From NCBI GenBank assembly GCA_963669295.1, contig OY769938.1:4278001-4342000 (forward strand): DNA of 64,000 nucleotides, in the 5' to 3' direction. Source of the DNA: G963669295 sp963669295. Lineage in GTDB: Bacteria; Bacteroidota; Bacteroidia; Flavobacteriales_D; CALLUQ01. The first letter of the stretch is position 1. Each line of letters opens with the position of its first letter. Of the stretch, positions 24,497-32,383 are shown piece by piece. The notes under the pieces are model-generated. The model ran no database searches. It was given only the letters and a program-made list of their open reading frames with translations, and was not told the DNA's origin. The position numbers were made by a program, and so were the translations under genes.

Positions 24497-24615
24497 GTAT
24501 TAAAATTTAAGATGATTCAATATACTAATAACGTAAATCGGGCAGAAAAATGATGTGGAAAATGCACTTTGACCCGGTTAATTTCCTTAATTTTAAGAAC
24601 CATAGACTGTTAACC

Positions 24616-25830
24616 ATGAAAAAAATCTTCCTCCTCTTTTGCCTGGGCATGAGTTTGTTCTCTCAGGCGCAAAATCCCACTGTACAAACCATTGTGGATG
24701 CGGTAAGCATCGACAGTTTGATTGAATATGCCAACGAAATTACTGGCGAAGTGCCTGTGATGATTAATGGAAACATGGAAACCATTGTATCGAGGCATAA
24801 AGACAATCCGGGCAATGCCCTTACGCTCGATTATATTTCTGAAAAGCTCACCAGCTTTGGCCTTACTCCAACTACGATGACTTTTAGTGGCACCGGACAA
24901 AATGTTTACGCGGTGCAACCGGGCATGGTGTATCCCGATCGCAGCTACGTGATTTGTGGCCATTTTGATGCAGTGCCTGGGCAGGGGCCAGCTCCGGCAG
25001 CTGATGATGATGGTAGTGGAACAGTGGCGGTGATTGAAGCTGCCCGCATTTTATCGCAATACCAGTTTGAGTACACCATTGTGTACGCCTTTTGGGATGA
25101 GGAAGAACAAGGGTTGTTGGGAAGTGCTTACTATGCTGCTTTTGCTGCTGCTAACGACGATACGTTGATGGGGGTGTTTAACCTGGATGCCATTGCTTAC
25201 GATGGGGATGGGGATGATTTGATGCGGGTGCATACACGTCCTGTGGCCAATTCGGAGGAGCTGGCAGATACGGTGGTAAGCATGAATACCACTTACAATA
25301 TTGGACTCAACATTGCGGTAAACAATCCTGGTGCTACGTATAGCGATCATGCTTCTTTTTGGAATGAAGGTTATGGGGCTGTGCTCATTATCGAAGATTT
25401 CGACAATGATGGCAACCCTCATTATCATACACCCACGGATTTGGTGCAGTATTACGACAACGATTATTTTGAGAAGTTGACCAAATTGAGTTTCGCCTCG
25501 TTGGCTACCTGCGCTATCCCATACCAGCAAGGAACAGGCATTGCCAGTGGCAGTGCTCCTGCTATCCTCAACAAGGTTTATCCCAACCCATTTCGAACGC
25601 AGTGTTTAATTGCCTTTACTCTGCAAGAAGCATCGCAGGTACAGTTGCTGGTGCACAATGCGTTAGGAGAACAAGTAGCATTGCGCGATTGGGGCAAGGT
25701 ATCGTCAGGCAATCATCAGTTTATTTTTGATGGTACTATGCTTACGCCTGGTATTTATTTTTATGAACTCGTAACCACTAATGCTAATGAACAGCATCGT
25801 GAAAGTGGCAAGCTGTTGCGGGTAGAATAG
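24616..25830 (+). CDS. Secreted M28 family zinc peptidase with T9SS sorting domain
   Basis: 404 residues from ATG 24616, which begins a proper signal peptide (MKKIFLLFCLGMSLFSQAQ); the frame opens 66 nt earlier but without sense. The co-catalytic zinc site is complete: CGHFDAVPGQG (His), AADDDGSG (Asp), WDEEEQGLLGS (catalytic Glu plus Glu ligand), NLDAIAYDGDGDD (Asp) and NPHYHTPTDLVQYY (His). Family members are aminopeptidases. Residues about 325-404 are a type A sorting domain (ILNKVYPNPFRTQCLIAFTL, LTPGIYFYELVTT). Likely a surface or released aminopeptidase in peptide feeding. Confidence 0.92.
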   Translation: MKKIFLLFCLGMSLFSQAQNPTVQTIVDAVSIDSLIEYANEITGEVPVMINGNMETIVSRHKDNPGNALTLDYISEKLTSFGLTPTTMTFSGTGQNVYAVQPGMVYPDRSYVICGHFDAVPGQGPAPAADDDGSGTVAVIEAARILSQYQFEYTIVYAFWDEEEQGLLGSAYYAAFAAANDDTLMGVFNLDAIAYDGDGDDLMRVHTRPVANSEELADTVVSMNTTYNIGLNIAVNNPGATYSDHASFWNEGYGAVLIIEDFDNDGNPHYHTPTDLVQYYDNDYFEKLTKLSFASLATCAIPYQQGTGIASGSAPAILNKVYPNPFRTQCLIAFTLQEASQVQLLVHNALGEQVALRDWGKVSSGNHQFIFDGTMLTPGIYFYELVTTNANEQHRESGKLLRVE

Positions 25831-25833
25831 CTA

Positions 25834-26253
25834 TCAATACCCAAAAAAGAAAAACACCCGGTAGGTGCCTTCAGGCAACTCGTAAAGGGGTTGTACTACC
25901 TCCTTTAGTAGGCCTACACATTTGAGGTGCTCTTCGTCCTTAAAGAACTGTTCCCATTCTTGCGTTTCAGCGGAGGTGTTGGGCAATTCCGGGTCGAGCA
26001 AATCCAATACTTCAATGAATTCGTTAAGCGGTAACCACGGAATGGGGTAATCGTTGTCAAAGCCATAATATTCTGCTGTGTTCCAAATTTCTTCATGCAC
26101 CCCTTCAGCCACAGGGTGCTGGCGCAATGCGGCCACTTCATCTACCTTTCGCATGGCGCACCATACCTGGGTAACTTGCGTGCTACAATGTTTGCACAAT
26201 TGCCATCCTTCGGGCGTTTGTTGCTCTACCATTATATGGGTATCAATGGCCAT
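25834..26253 (-). CDS. Hypothetical cytosolic protein
   Basis: 139 residues. An N-terminal CKHC motif is followed by a second Cys in TQVTQVWCAMRKVDE, a possible partial metal site. The rest is rich in Trp, Glu and Pro (IPWLPLNEFIEVLDLLDPEL) and ends FFFFGY. No family recognised. Its start codon overlaps the stop of the upstream gene by one base (TGATG), so it is the translationally coupled last gene of the iron-transport operon. The stop lies 3 nt from the convergent M28 gene stop. Confidence 0.65.
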   Translation of the reverse strand: MAIDTHIMVEQQTPEGWQLCKHCSTQVTQVWCAMRKVDEVAALRQHPVAEGVHEEIWNTAEYYGFDNDYPIPWLPLNEFIEVLDLLDPELPNTSAETQEWEQFFKDEEHLKCVGLLKEVVQPLYELPEGTYRVFFFFGY

Positions 26254-27611
26254 CAGTGAATGCGTTGTTTGTAAAGGTATTTCTTGGTGAAGTTTTCTTT
26301 GCGCTTATACAGGTAATAGGCATAATCACCACTTACACGTACCTTTTCTGGAAAGGTTTGTTCTTCTAATTTATAGGTAGCGTCGATCTTGCCGTTATCA
26401 AGGTTAAGCTGTTGCAGGTATACAATGCCTCCTCTTATCACGGTGCCATACAAGCGGGTACCTTCTTCGTTCACCACAATGCGGTCTTCCCATCCTTTTT
26501 GTTGATGGTGGGTAATGGGAATGCTTCGATGAAGCACAAAGTGTTGGTCGAACACCAGCATGGAGTCGGTAAGGTGGTTGAACAGGTAGAGCGAATCGCG
26601 GATGTGCATGAGTGGGCTGTAATGAGGTACTGAAAGCACAGATTTGTACACGAAGGTAGCTTCTCGCATGTCGCGTGCGCTGCCCAGTTGTTTGATGTTT
26701 ATTTCACCCATAACACCTCCATCGCCATTGTTGCGATTTAAGAACGACCTGTTGTAGTAGTATTGTGCATGATGAAATACCGACTCGTCGAATACCTGGT
26801 AAATGAGCTTTTTTTCCTTGGTTTGTGTATGCACCGCGTAATAGGTAATGGCCTGGTTGTGATGCGATAGTTGTTGCAAAATCAAGTAATCGCCTACTTC
26901 CAGGATGCACGGTAATACATAGCGTTCAAACAATTCGGGAGTATAGGTTTCCAGGTTAATGACTTTCTCGTCTTGCACAAACAATTGCGTAATAGAATCG
27001 AGGGTAATGAGGTGCACATGGCCACCGTAGTCTTTAAACAATGCGGTGGATTCTTTCATCAAGTGTTTTCGTTGTTGCTCGTTTTCAAAAATGGAGGTAC
27101 TTTCCAATGCATATTGAAAATCGTGTATTTCCCCTTCCATCAGCGTAGTGGAAAACACATCGGCCAACCGCAAAATGGTTTTCTTTTTCTCCTTCAACAG
27201 CAGGAGCATGTTGCCGTCTATCAATTCATAATCGAGAATAAAAGCTTCGGGTTTATCGTAAGCCAGTTCTACCTTTTTTCCAGTAACGGAAAATTCGCGA
27301 AGAATGGTGGTTTTTGGTGATAGAAATACCTTTAAGGGTTCATTAGCAGTGAGTCTGCGAATGGAGATTTTTCGAGTCTTATATCCTACATAGGAAACAT
27401 TTAACACAAAAACGGTGTCGGGGACATTCAGTTCAAAGGTACCCTCGGTAGTGGTTGAGGTTCCTTGCGAAGTACCTTCAATCAACACGGTGGCTCCATA
27501 CAAAGGCTTTTGGGTAACCGCATCAAATACGGTTCCACTCAATTGCTTTTGTCCCAGCAGGGTAACACTATTTAGGAGGATGGCTAAAAGCGTAACAACT
27601 TTTAACTTCAT
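26253..27611 (-). CDS. Secreted protein with carboxypeptidase-regulatory-like domain
   Basis: 452 residues. Signal peptide about 1-20 (ending LLGQ). Residues about 22-95 form a CarboxypepD_reg-like beta-sandwich (LSGTVFDAVTQKPLYGATVL, GTSTTTEGTFELNV, VLNVSYVGYKTRKISI), the domain found at the N-terminus of many TonB-dependent receptors. No receptor plug or barrel follows. The rest (about 100-452) is strand-rich with recurrent Asp-Ser and Tyr-Tyr pairs (YLILQQLSHHNQAITYYAVH, SLYLFNHLTDSMLVFD), suggesting a beta-propeller. Function unknown. It is in the iron ABC operon and might be an envelope partner. Confidence 0.75.
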   Translation of the reverse strand: MKLKVVTLLAILLNSVTLLGQKQLSGTVFDAVTQKPLYGATVLIEGTSQGTSTTTEGTFELNVPDTVFVLNVSYVGYKTRKISIRRLTANEPLKVFLSPKTTILREFSVTGKKVELAYDKPEAFILDYELIDGNMLLLLKEKKKTILRLADVFSTTLMEGEIHDFQYALESTSIFENEQQRKHLMKESTALFKDYGGHVHLITLDSITQLFVQDEKVINLETYTPELFERYVLPCILEVGDYLILQQLSHHNQAITYYAVHTQTKEKKLIYQVFDESVFHHAQYYYNRSFLNRNNGDGGVMGEINIKQLGSARDMREATFVYKSVLSVPHYSPLMHIRDSLYLFNHLTDSMLVFDQHFVLHRSIPITHHQQKGWEDRIVVNEEGTRLYGTVIRGGIVYLQQLNLDNGKIDATYKLEEQTFPEKVRVSGDYAYYLYKRKENFTKKYLYKQRIH

Positions 27612-27640
27612 TTGGTTAAGATAAAGAAAAGGAGGGAGAA

Positions 27641-27967
27641 CTAAAAGTCTTCATCGAGCATCATCAGTGCTTCCGACAGCTCGTTAAGGGTTTTACGATC
27701 GTTTTGTGCTTTGGCCACCAAGCATCCGTTTTTATAAGTGGCAATGGCATTTTCTATGGCGCCATTGGCTTCATAAATTTTGCCCAATTGGTAGTAGGTG
27801 CCCAGGTAGTCGGGGTCTTTTTCGGTGAGCTGTTCTAACAATGTAGTGGCACGATCCAGTTCTCCACGTTTTCTCAATTCCAATGCAGCGGCATAGTTCA
27901 AAAAAGAATCGTTGGGGTTTTGGGCCAACATGGCTTCAATCATTTGCAGTCGCTCGGCCTTATCCAT
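27641..27967 (-). CDS. TPR protein, cytosolic
   Basis: 108 residues from ATG 27967 (MDKAERLQMIEAMLAQNPND); the frame extends upstream inside the ABC ATPase gene, but this ATG overlaps that gene's stop by 8 nt and gives a compact protein. Two tetratricopeptide units are visible (AAALELRKRGELDRATTLLE, YYQLGKIYEANGAIENAIAT), plus a capping helix. It is a protein-protein interaction adaptor. Conserved small TPR proteins of this type occur widely in Bacteroidota; a link to iron transport is only positional. Confidence 0.82.
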   Translation of the reverse strand: MDKAERLQMIEAMLAQNPNDSFLNYAAALELRKRGELDRATTLLEQLTEKDPDYLGTYYQLGKIYEANGAIENAIATYKNGCLVAKAQNDRKTLNELSEALMMLDEDF

Positions 27968-28970
27968 GGATGATGCGTGGTTTTGAGGTTTGGTAAGCAA
28001 TGTTAATGGTGCTGCCAGGGGCATGTTGTTGTGGGGCATGCAATACCAACTCTTGATCGTTGATGGTAGCAATAATTTCGTAAGTATTGGCAAAGAAGCA
28101 ACAGCTTTTAACGGTGCCAGCTACTCCGCCTTGTGCCACAATTTCAAGCTCTTGTGGATAGACTACCATCTGCACTTTTTCTGTATGACCATTTGCGGCA
28201 AAGGTTCCGAGTGGGGTTATTAATTGTTCGTTGCTAACAGCACACTCCAACACATTGGCATTGTGCATAAGCTGAGCCACGTAGGGTGTTTTTGGGGTTT
28301 CGTAAAGTGCTTCGGGGGTATCCAGTTGTTGGAGTTCACCTTCCTTAATTACTGCAATGCGGTCGGCTACAGCCAGGGCATCGTTTACATCGTGTGTTAC
28401 AAAGATGGCAGTGGTGTTCGATTGTTTAAAAATGGTTTTGATCTCTAACCTTACCTTACGCTTTAGCGATTCATCGAGGTTGCTGAAAGGCTCGTCGAGT
28501 AATAATAGGGGAGGGGATGATGCCAGCGCGCGGGCAATGGCAATACGTTGTTGTTGTCCGCCAGATAGTTCGTGAGGGTAGCGCTTTTCATAACCGCTTA
28601 ATCCCACAAGCTTTAACAGCTCAGCCACCCGTTGTTGTTGTTGCTCTCCAGGCATTTTAGCAAGTCCAAAGGCGATGTTTTTGGCGATGTTGAAGTGAGG
28701 AAATAAGGCATAATCTTGAAATACCATGCCGATGTTTCGCTTTTCGGGTGCTACAAATTGTTTTCCAACAACGGTAACAGTACCCACTTCAATGCTACCA
28801 TTATCGGGGCGCTCAAAGCCTCCAATAACACGCAACAGTGTTGTTTTGCCACTACCACTTTCGCCCAATAGTGCTATAATTTCTCCTTGCTCCACTTGCA
28901 TTGAAATGTTGTGGAGTGCTCGAACGTTGCCAAACGTTTTAGAGGTATTATGGATGTTTAGCGTTGCCAC
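27960..28970 (-). CDS. Ferric-iron-type ABC transporter ATP-binding protein
   Basis: 336 residues. The ABC ATPase domain is complete: Walker A GESGSGKTT, Q-loop VFQDYALFPHF, signature LSGGQQQRIAIARAL, Walker B LLLLDEPFSNLDE, H-loop IFVTHDVNDAL. Residues about 240-336 form a TOBE-type regulatory domain that binds the maltose/iron family partner and may sense substrate. It groups with FbpC/PotA/CysA ATPases. The gene overlaps the permease by 13 nt and the TPR gene by 8 nt. Iron specificity is inferred from the neighbouring binding protein. Confidence 0.94.
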   Translation of the reverse strand: MATLNIHNTSKTFGNVRALHNISMQVEQGEIIALLGESGSGKTTLLRVIGGFERPDNGSIEVGTVTVVGKQFVAPEKRNIGMVFQDYALFPHFNIAKNIAFGLAKMPGEQQQQRVAELLKLVGLSGYEKRYPHELSGGQQQRIAIARALASSPPLLLLDEPFSNLDESLKRKVRLEIKTIFKQSNTTAIFVTHDVNDALAVADRIAVIKEGELQQLDTPEALYETPKTPYVAQLMHNANVLECAVSNEQLITPLGTFAANGHTEKVQMVVYPQELEIVAQGGVAGTVKSCCFFANTYEIIATINDQELVLHAPQQHAPGSTINIAYQTSKPRIIHG

Positions 28971-30538
28971 TTGCGTTGAGTCATCAGTCGATTCAACAAA
29001 TATATGGGGATTATTCCGGTTGCAATAATAATTAGGGCGGAGTTGGCCGATTCGGCAAGATTTTCATCGCTGGCCAGTTCAAAGGTATAGGTGGCTAACG
29101 TATCGAAATTGAAAGGGCGTAAGATGAGGGTGAGGGGCAATTCTTTGAGTACATCTACAAACACCAGGATGGCAGCACCAAACAGGGCGGTTTTTAGCAA
29201 GGGGAGGTTCACCTTCAGCAATACACGCCACGAGCTACTTCCTAACGATTGTGCCGACTCGTCGAGGTGTCGTCCCAACTTTTGAAAGCCCCCATCAATA
29301 GGGTTGTAGCCTACCGCCAAAAAGCGCACCACATAAGCAAACAACAATGCGGTAACAGTGCCAGTAAGCACCAGTTGCCCTAACGAACGATCGATGAAGG
29401 CAAAGGGTACCATTACCCCCACGGCAATAATGGCTCCAGGAATGGCATACCCGATCACTGAGATGCGGGAGAACCAAAAGCCAAGCTTTCCTTTATTGAT
29501 GCGGTGGGTATAAATAATTAGAATGGCAATGCATACGATGGCCGCTGCTGCTGATAGTGCCAACAAGAAACTGTTGACAGTCATGCCAATGAATTCGCTG
29601 TCGATGACTTTGCCTGCAGTGCCTATCGACCAGTTGAGTAGTTGTGCTACGGGAATAAAAAAACCAAAGAGCAATGGCAGTAAGCATACAAAAAAGGCAC
29701 CCCAGGCTTTGCCACCTGCAAGTGGTTTTCGAGCCAGTGGTTTTGAACGACTTCCTTCGGTGTATTGCGCTTTGCCACGTTGCAAGCGTTCTAGTGCTAC
29801 AAAGGTAAACACCACCACCAGCAAAATGGCTGCCAGCTTAATGGCTGCACCAATGTCTTGCAGCGAAAACCATGTTTTAAAAATGCCAGTGGTAAAGGTG
29901 TTGACGCCAAAGTACTTGGCTGCACCATAATCGTTCAGCACTTCCATAATTACCAGCAGCACACCACCAATAATGGCTGGCCGCGCCAGGGGGAGGGCTA
30001 CTTTAAAAAAAGCTTTACGTTTACTTACTCCCAACGATTGTGCCGCTTCTATATAGCCTGCCGATTGCATGGCGAAGGCAGCTTTGGCAGCTACGTATAC
30101 ATAAGGGTAGAGCACCAATGCTAACAGCACCGTGAGCCATCCTGGGGTCATGATATCGAAATACAAACTGCGGGCGGTGGCAGTATCGAACAGCGAAAAT
30201 ACCGGCCCCGTAAACTCGAAGATGCCTACATAGGTATAGGCAATGATGTATGAGGGGATGGTGAGCGGCAGAATCAACATCCAGTTGAACCACTTCCGTG
30301 CAGGGAAATTATAATTGGCTACCAGCCATGCGGTGCTTACACCAATCAATAGGGTAAGCAAGGCAACGCCTACGACTAGCTTTAAAGAGTTTATGATGTA
30401 GTCGGATAAAACCGTATTTACAATATGCTCCCAGGCATCTGTAGAAGGGTTGAAGAGGTTAACGAGAATGAATACCAGCGGAATGGCCACCAGTGCTACC
30501 ACCAGCCCCGAGCCAATCAACCAGGTTTTGTTCGACAT
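28958..30538 (-). CDS. Ferric-iron-type ABC transporter permease (FbpB-like)
   Basis: 526 residues with about 12 membrane helices, a fused double permease. Two EAA-type loops are visible, one per half: EAAQSLGVSKRKAFFKVALP near residue 180 and ESAQSLGSSSWRVLLKVNLP near residue 450. The double-length arrangement with two EAA loops is typical of FbpB/SfuB ferric permeases and of ThiP. It is 9 nt downstream of the binding-protein gene and overlaps the ATPase gene by 13 nt. Confidence 0.93.
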   Translation of the reverse strand: MSNKTWLIGSGLVVALVAIPLVFILVNLFNPSTDAWEHIVNTVLSDYIINSLKLVVGVALLTLLIGVSTAWLVANYNFPARKWFNWMLILPLTIPSYIIAYTYVGIFEFTGPVFSLFDTATARSLYFDIMTPGWLTVLLALVLYPYVYVAAKAAFAMQSAGYIEAAQSLGVSKRKAFFKVALPLARPAIIGGVLLVIMEVLNDYGAAKYFGVNTFTTGIFKTWFSLQDIGAAIKLAAILLVVVFTFVALERLQRGKAQYTEGSRSKPLARKPLAGGKAWGAFFVCLLPLLFGFFIPVAQLLNWSIGTAGKVIDSEFIGMTVNSFLLALSAAAAIVCIAILIIYTHRINKGKLGFWFSRISVIGYAIPGAIIAVGVMVPFAFIDRSLGQLVLTGTVTALLFAYVVRFLAVGYNPIDGGFQKLGRHLDESAQSLGSSSWRVLLKVNLPLLKTALFGAAILVFVDVLKELPLTLILRPFNFDTLATYTFELASDENLAESANSALIIIATGIIPIYLLNRLMTQRKWQR

Positions 30539-30547
30539 GTGTTACAA

Positions 30548-31618
30548 TTATTTCCAGCCGGCCTCGTCGAACAGCTTTACCGCAGCACTGTTGTTAATGC
30601 CCAACAATGATAATGAAATGCTATCGGCTTTGAATTCGCCCCACGATTGCAACAGGCTTGAATATTCTACGCCAGGTTTGACAGGATATTCGTAGTTGGC
30701 TTCAGCAAATACACGTTGTGCATCATTGCCCGATAAGAATTCCAATAGCTTAATGGCGTTTTCTTTGTTAGGAGCGTATTTGGTAACTCCTGCACCACTG
30801 ATGTTGATGTGGGCTCCACGATCGTTTTGGTTGGGGAAGAATATGCCTACACCTTCACCGGCAGCTACTTCTGCTTCATCGTCGGAATTCAATAGCTTGC
30901 CGATGTAGTAAGTATTTACAATAGCAATGTCGCCCTGTCCGGCAGCAATGGCTTTTACCTGGTCGCGGTCGTTGCCTTTAGGGGCGCGAGCCATGTTGGC
31001 CACTACTTCCTCGGCCCATGCTTTGGCGCGTTCTTCACCGTGGTGTACGATCAACGAAGCCATGAGTGATTGGTTGTAAATGTTTTCCGATGAACGGGTC
31101 AACAGTTTGCCTTTCCACTGTGGGTTGGTAAGGTCTTCATAGGTGGTTAGCATTTCAGGCGTTACCCGATCTTTAGCGTATACCACTATTCGAGCCCTAA
31201 TGGTTTGTCCGTACCAGTAGCCGTCTTCATCGCGTAAGTTTTCAGGAATGTTTTGCTCCAATACATCGCTATGAATGGATTGCAATACCCCTTTTTCTTT
31301 GGCTTGCACCAAACGCCCGGCATCTACAGTAACCAACAGGTCGGCAGGAGAGTTTTCGCCTTCTGTTTCTAAGCGCACCATCAATTCATCGGCCTTGGCC
31401 TTTACCACGTTTACTTTTATGCCGGTTGTTTCGGTAAACTTATCGAACAACTGTTGGTCGGCATCGTAATGGCGATGGGTATAAACATTCACTTCCTGCT
31501 CTTCTACTGTAGCAGTAGTATCGGTCGTGTCAGGAGTGTCGGTAGGAGTATCGTTGCCACCACACGAGAATAGTGCAAATGAGGCAACAAATAAAGCGAT
31601 GTATTGTAGTTGTTTCAT
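30548..31618 (-). CDS. Ferric-iron-type ABC transporter substrate-binding lipoprotein (FutA/FbpA-like)
   Basis: 356 residues. Lipobox LFSCGGN (Cys about residue 19) and a Thr/Asp-rich linker precede a type II binding-protein fold. VYTHRHYDADQQLFDKF matches the N-terminal iron-binding segment of FutA proteins. IVNTYYIGKLLN carries the twin Tyr that chelates ferric iron in FbpA/FutA. KVNVVKAKADELMVRLETEG and ANYEYPVKPGVEYSS are also typical. It captures ferric iron in the periplasm for the permease and ATPase downstream. It is the first gene of the operon. Confidence 0.93.
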   Translation of the reverse strand: MKQLQYIALFVASFALFSCGGNDTPTDTPDTTDTTATVEEQEVNVYTHRHYDADQQLFDKFTETTGIKVNVVKAKADELMVRLETEGENSPADLLVTVDAGRLVQAKEKGVLQSIHSDVLEQNIPENLRDEDGYWYGQTIRARIVVYAKDRVTPEMLTTYEDLTNPQWKGKLLTRSSENIYNQSLMASLIVHHGEERAKAWAEEVVANMARAPKGNDRDQVKAIAAGQGDIAIVNTYYIGKLLNSDDEAEVAAGEGVGIFFPNQNDRGAHINISGAGVTKYAPNKENAIKLLEFLSGNDAQRVFAEANYEYPVKPGVEYSSLLQSWGEFKADSISLSLLGINNSAAVKLFDEAGWK

Positions 31619-31640
31619 AATTCAGGTTTCATTTGGTGTG

Positions 31641-31677
31641 CAAATATAACAGATTGCCCTTTTAATGGGTATCCCAT
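31641..31677 (-). promoter_or_regulatory. Promoter and operator-like palindrome of the iron ABC operon
   Basis: On the minus strand a perfect TATATTTG (31641-31648) lies 22 nt before the start codon. The inverted repeat ATGGG-TAT-CCCAT (31665-31677) covers exactly the place where the -33 element would be. It does not resemble the AT-rich GATAAT-type Fur box. An iron- or metal-dependent repressor site is a reasonable inference. Confidence 0.5.
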
Positions 31678-31836
31678 GTTTAAGGTATTTTATACGGACG
31701 TTGAATTGACCTTAACGAATATTGTTTAATTTGATACAAATGTGAATACAGTAGCAGTTCTGCATCTATTTACTTCGTTATTTTTCATCAGTTTTATATA
31801 TTGAAGCGAATTATTTACAAATTAAATTGGTGTACA

Positions 31837-32280
31837 ATGGAACTACAAGAAAATGCTAACTATGTACATTACCATGATGCATTGGTAATGACTTCTAAAT
31901 CGCCTACTACTCGTATTGATGCGTGTGTTGTAAGCACAAAAGACTATGTGTTTTTAGTACCAAAGAAGAGTACGGGTGAATTTATTTTACTGGAAACTAC
32001 TAAGAAGCACAATTTTTTTAACGGTGTGCCCGTGCAAGATGGTGTGGCAAAAATGGTACAAGGAGCAAGCTCGGTAGAAGAGTTGGAAAACTCGTTCAAA
32101 GAGTTGTTGGAAAACGATGATAAGTACGTGCATAAAGTAGCCGACAAAAAGAGCTTTAAGTTTAGAGGCTTTTTGGGCAAGCATACTTTGCGCATGTCTA
32201 CAGGAGGAATGAACTGGACCTCGGCCATGCCTACAGGCAAAGGGGTGAGTAAAGAGTTTCGTGCTTTCCACGGACAATAG
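31837..32280 (+). CDS. Hypothetical cytosolic protein
   Basis: 147 residues from ATG 31837; a TTG 36 nt upstream would add a basic stretch with no support. The fold looks mixed: strands such as RIDACVVSTKDYVFLVPKKS and EFILLETTKKH, a helix VEELENSFKELLENDDKYVH, and a basic C-terminus (FKFRGFLGKHTLRMSTGG). It may be a small membrane-trafficking- or stress-type domain such as a PH-like barrel, but I do not recognise it. It is divergent from the iron operon and has its own terminator. Confidence 0.65.
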   Translation: MELQENANYVHYHDALVMTSKSPTTRIDACVVSTKDYVFLVPKKSTGEFILLETTKKHNFFNGVPVQDGVAKMVQGASSVEELENSFKELLENDDKYVHKVADKKSFKFRGFLGKHTLRMSTGGMNWTSAMPTGKGVSKEFRAFHGQ

Positions 32281-32300
32281 TATTACAATACTTTTTTAGC

Positions 32301-32337
32301 AAAAGACCGTACCATTGTGGCGGTCTTTTGTTGTTTT
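32301..32337 (+). terminator. Intrinsic terminator
   Basis: AAAAGACCG (32301-32309) pairs with CGGTCTTTT (32321-32329). A T-rich tract follows. Confidence 0.9.
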
Positions 32338-32383
32338 TACCCCATCTACTTTTACTGTCTTTAAATTTCTGCTACCTTGTGGT

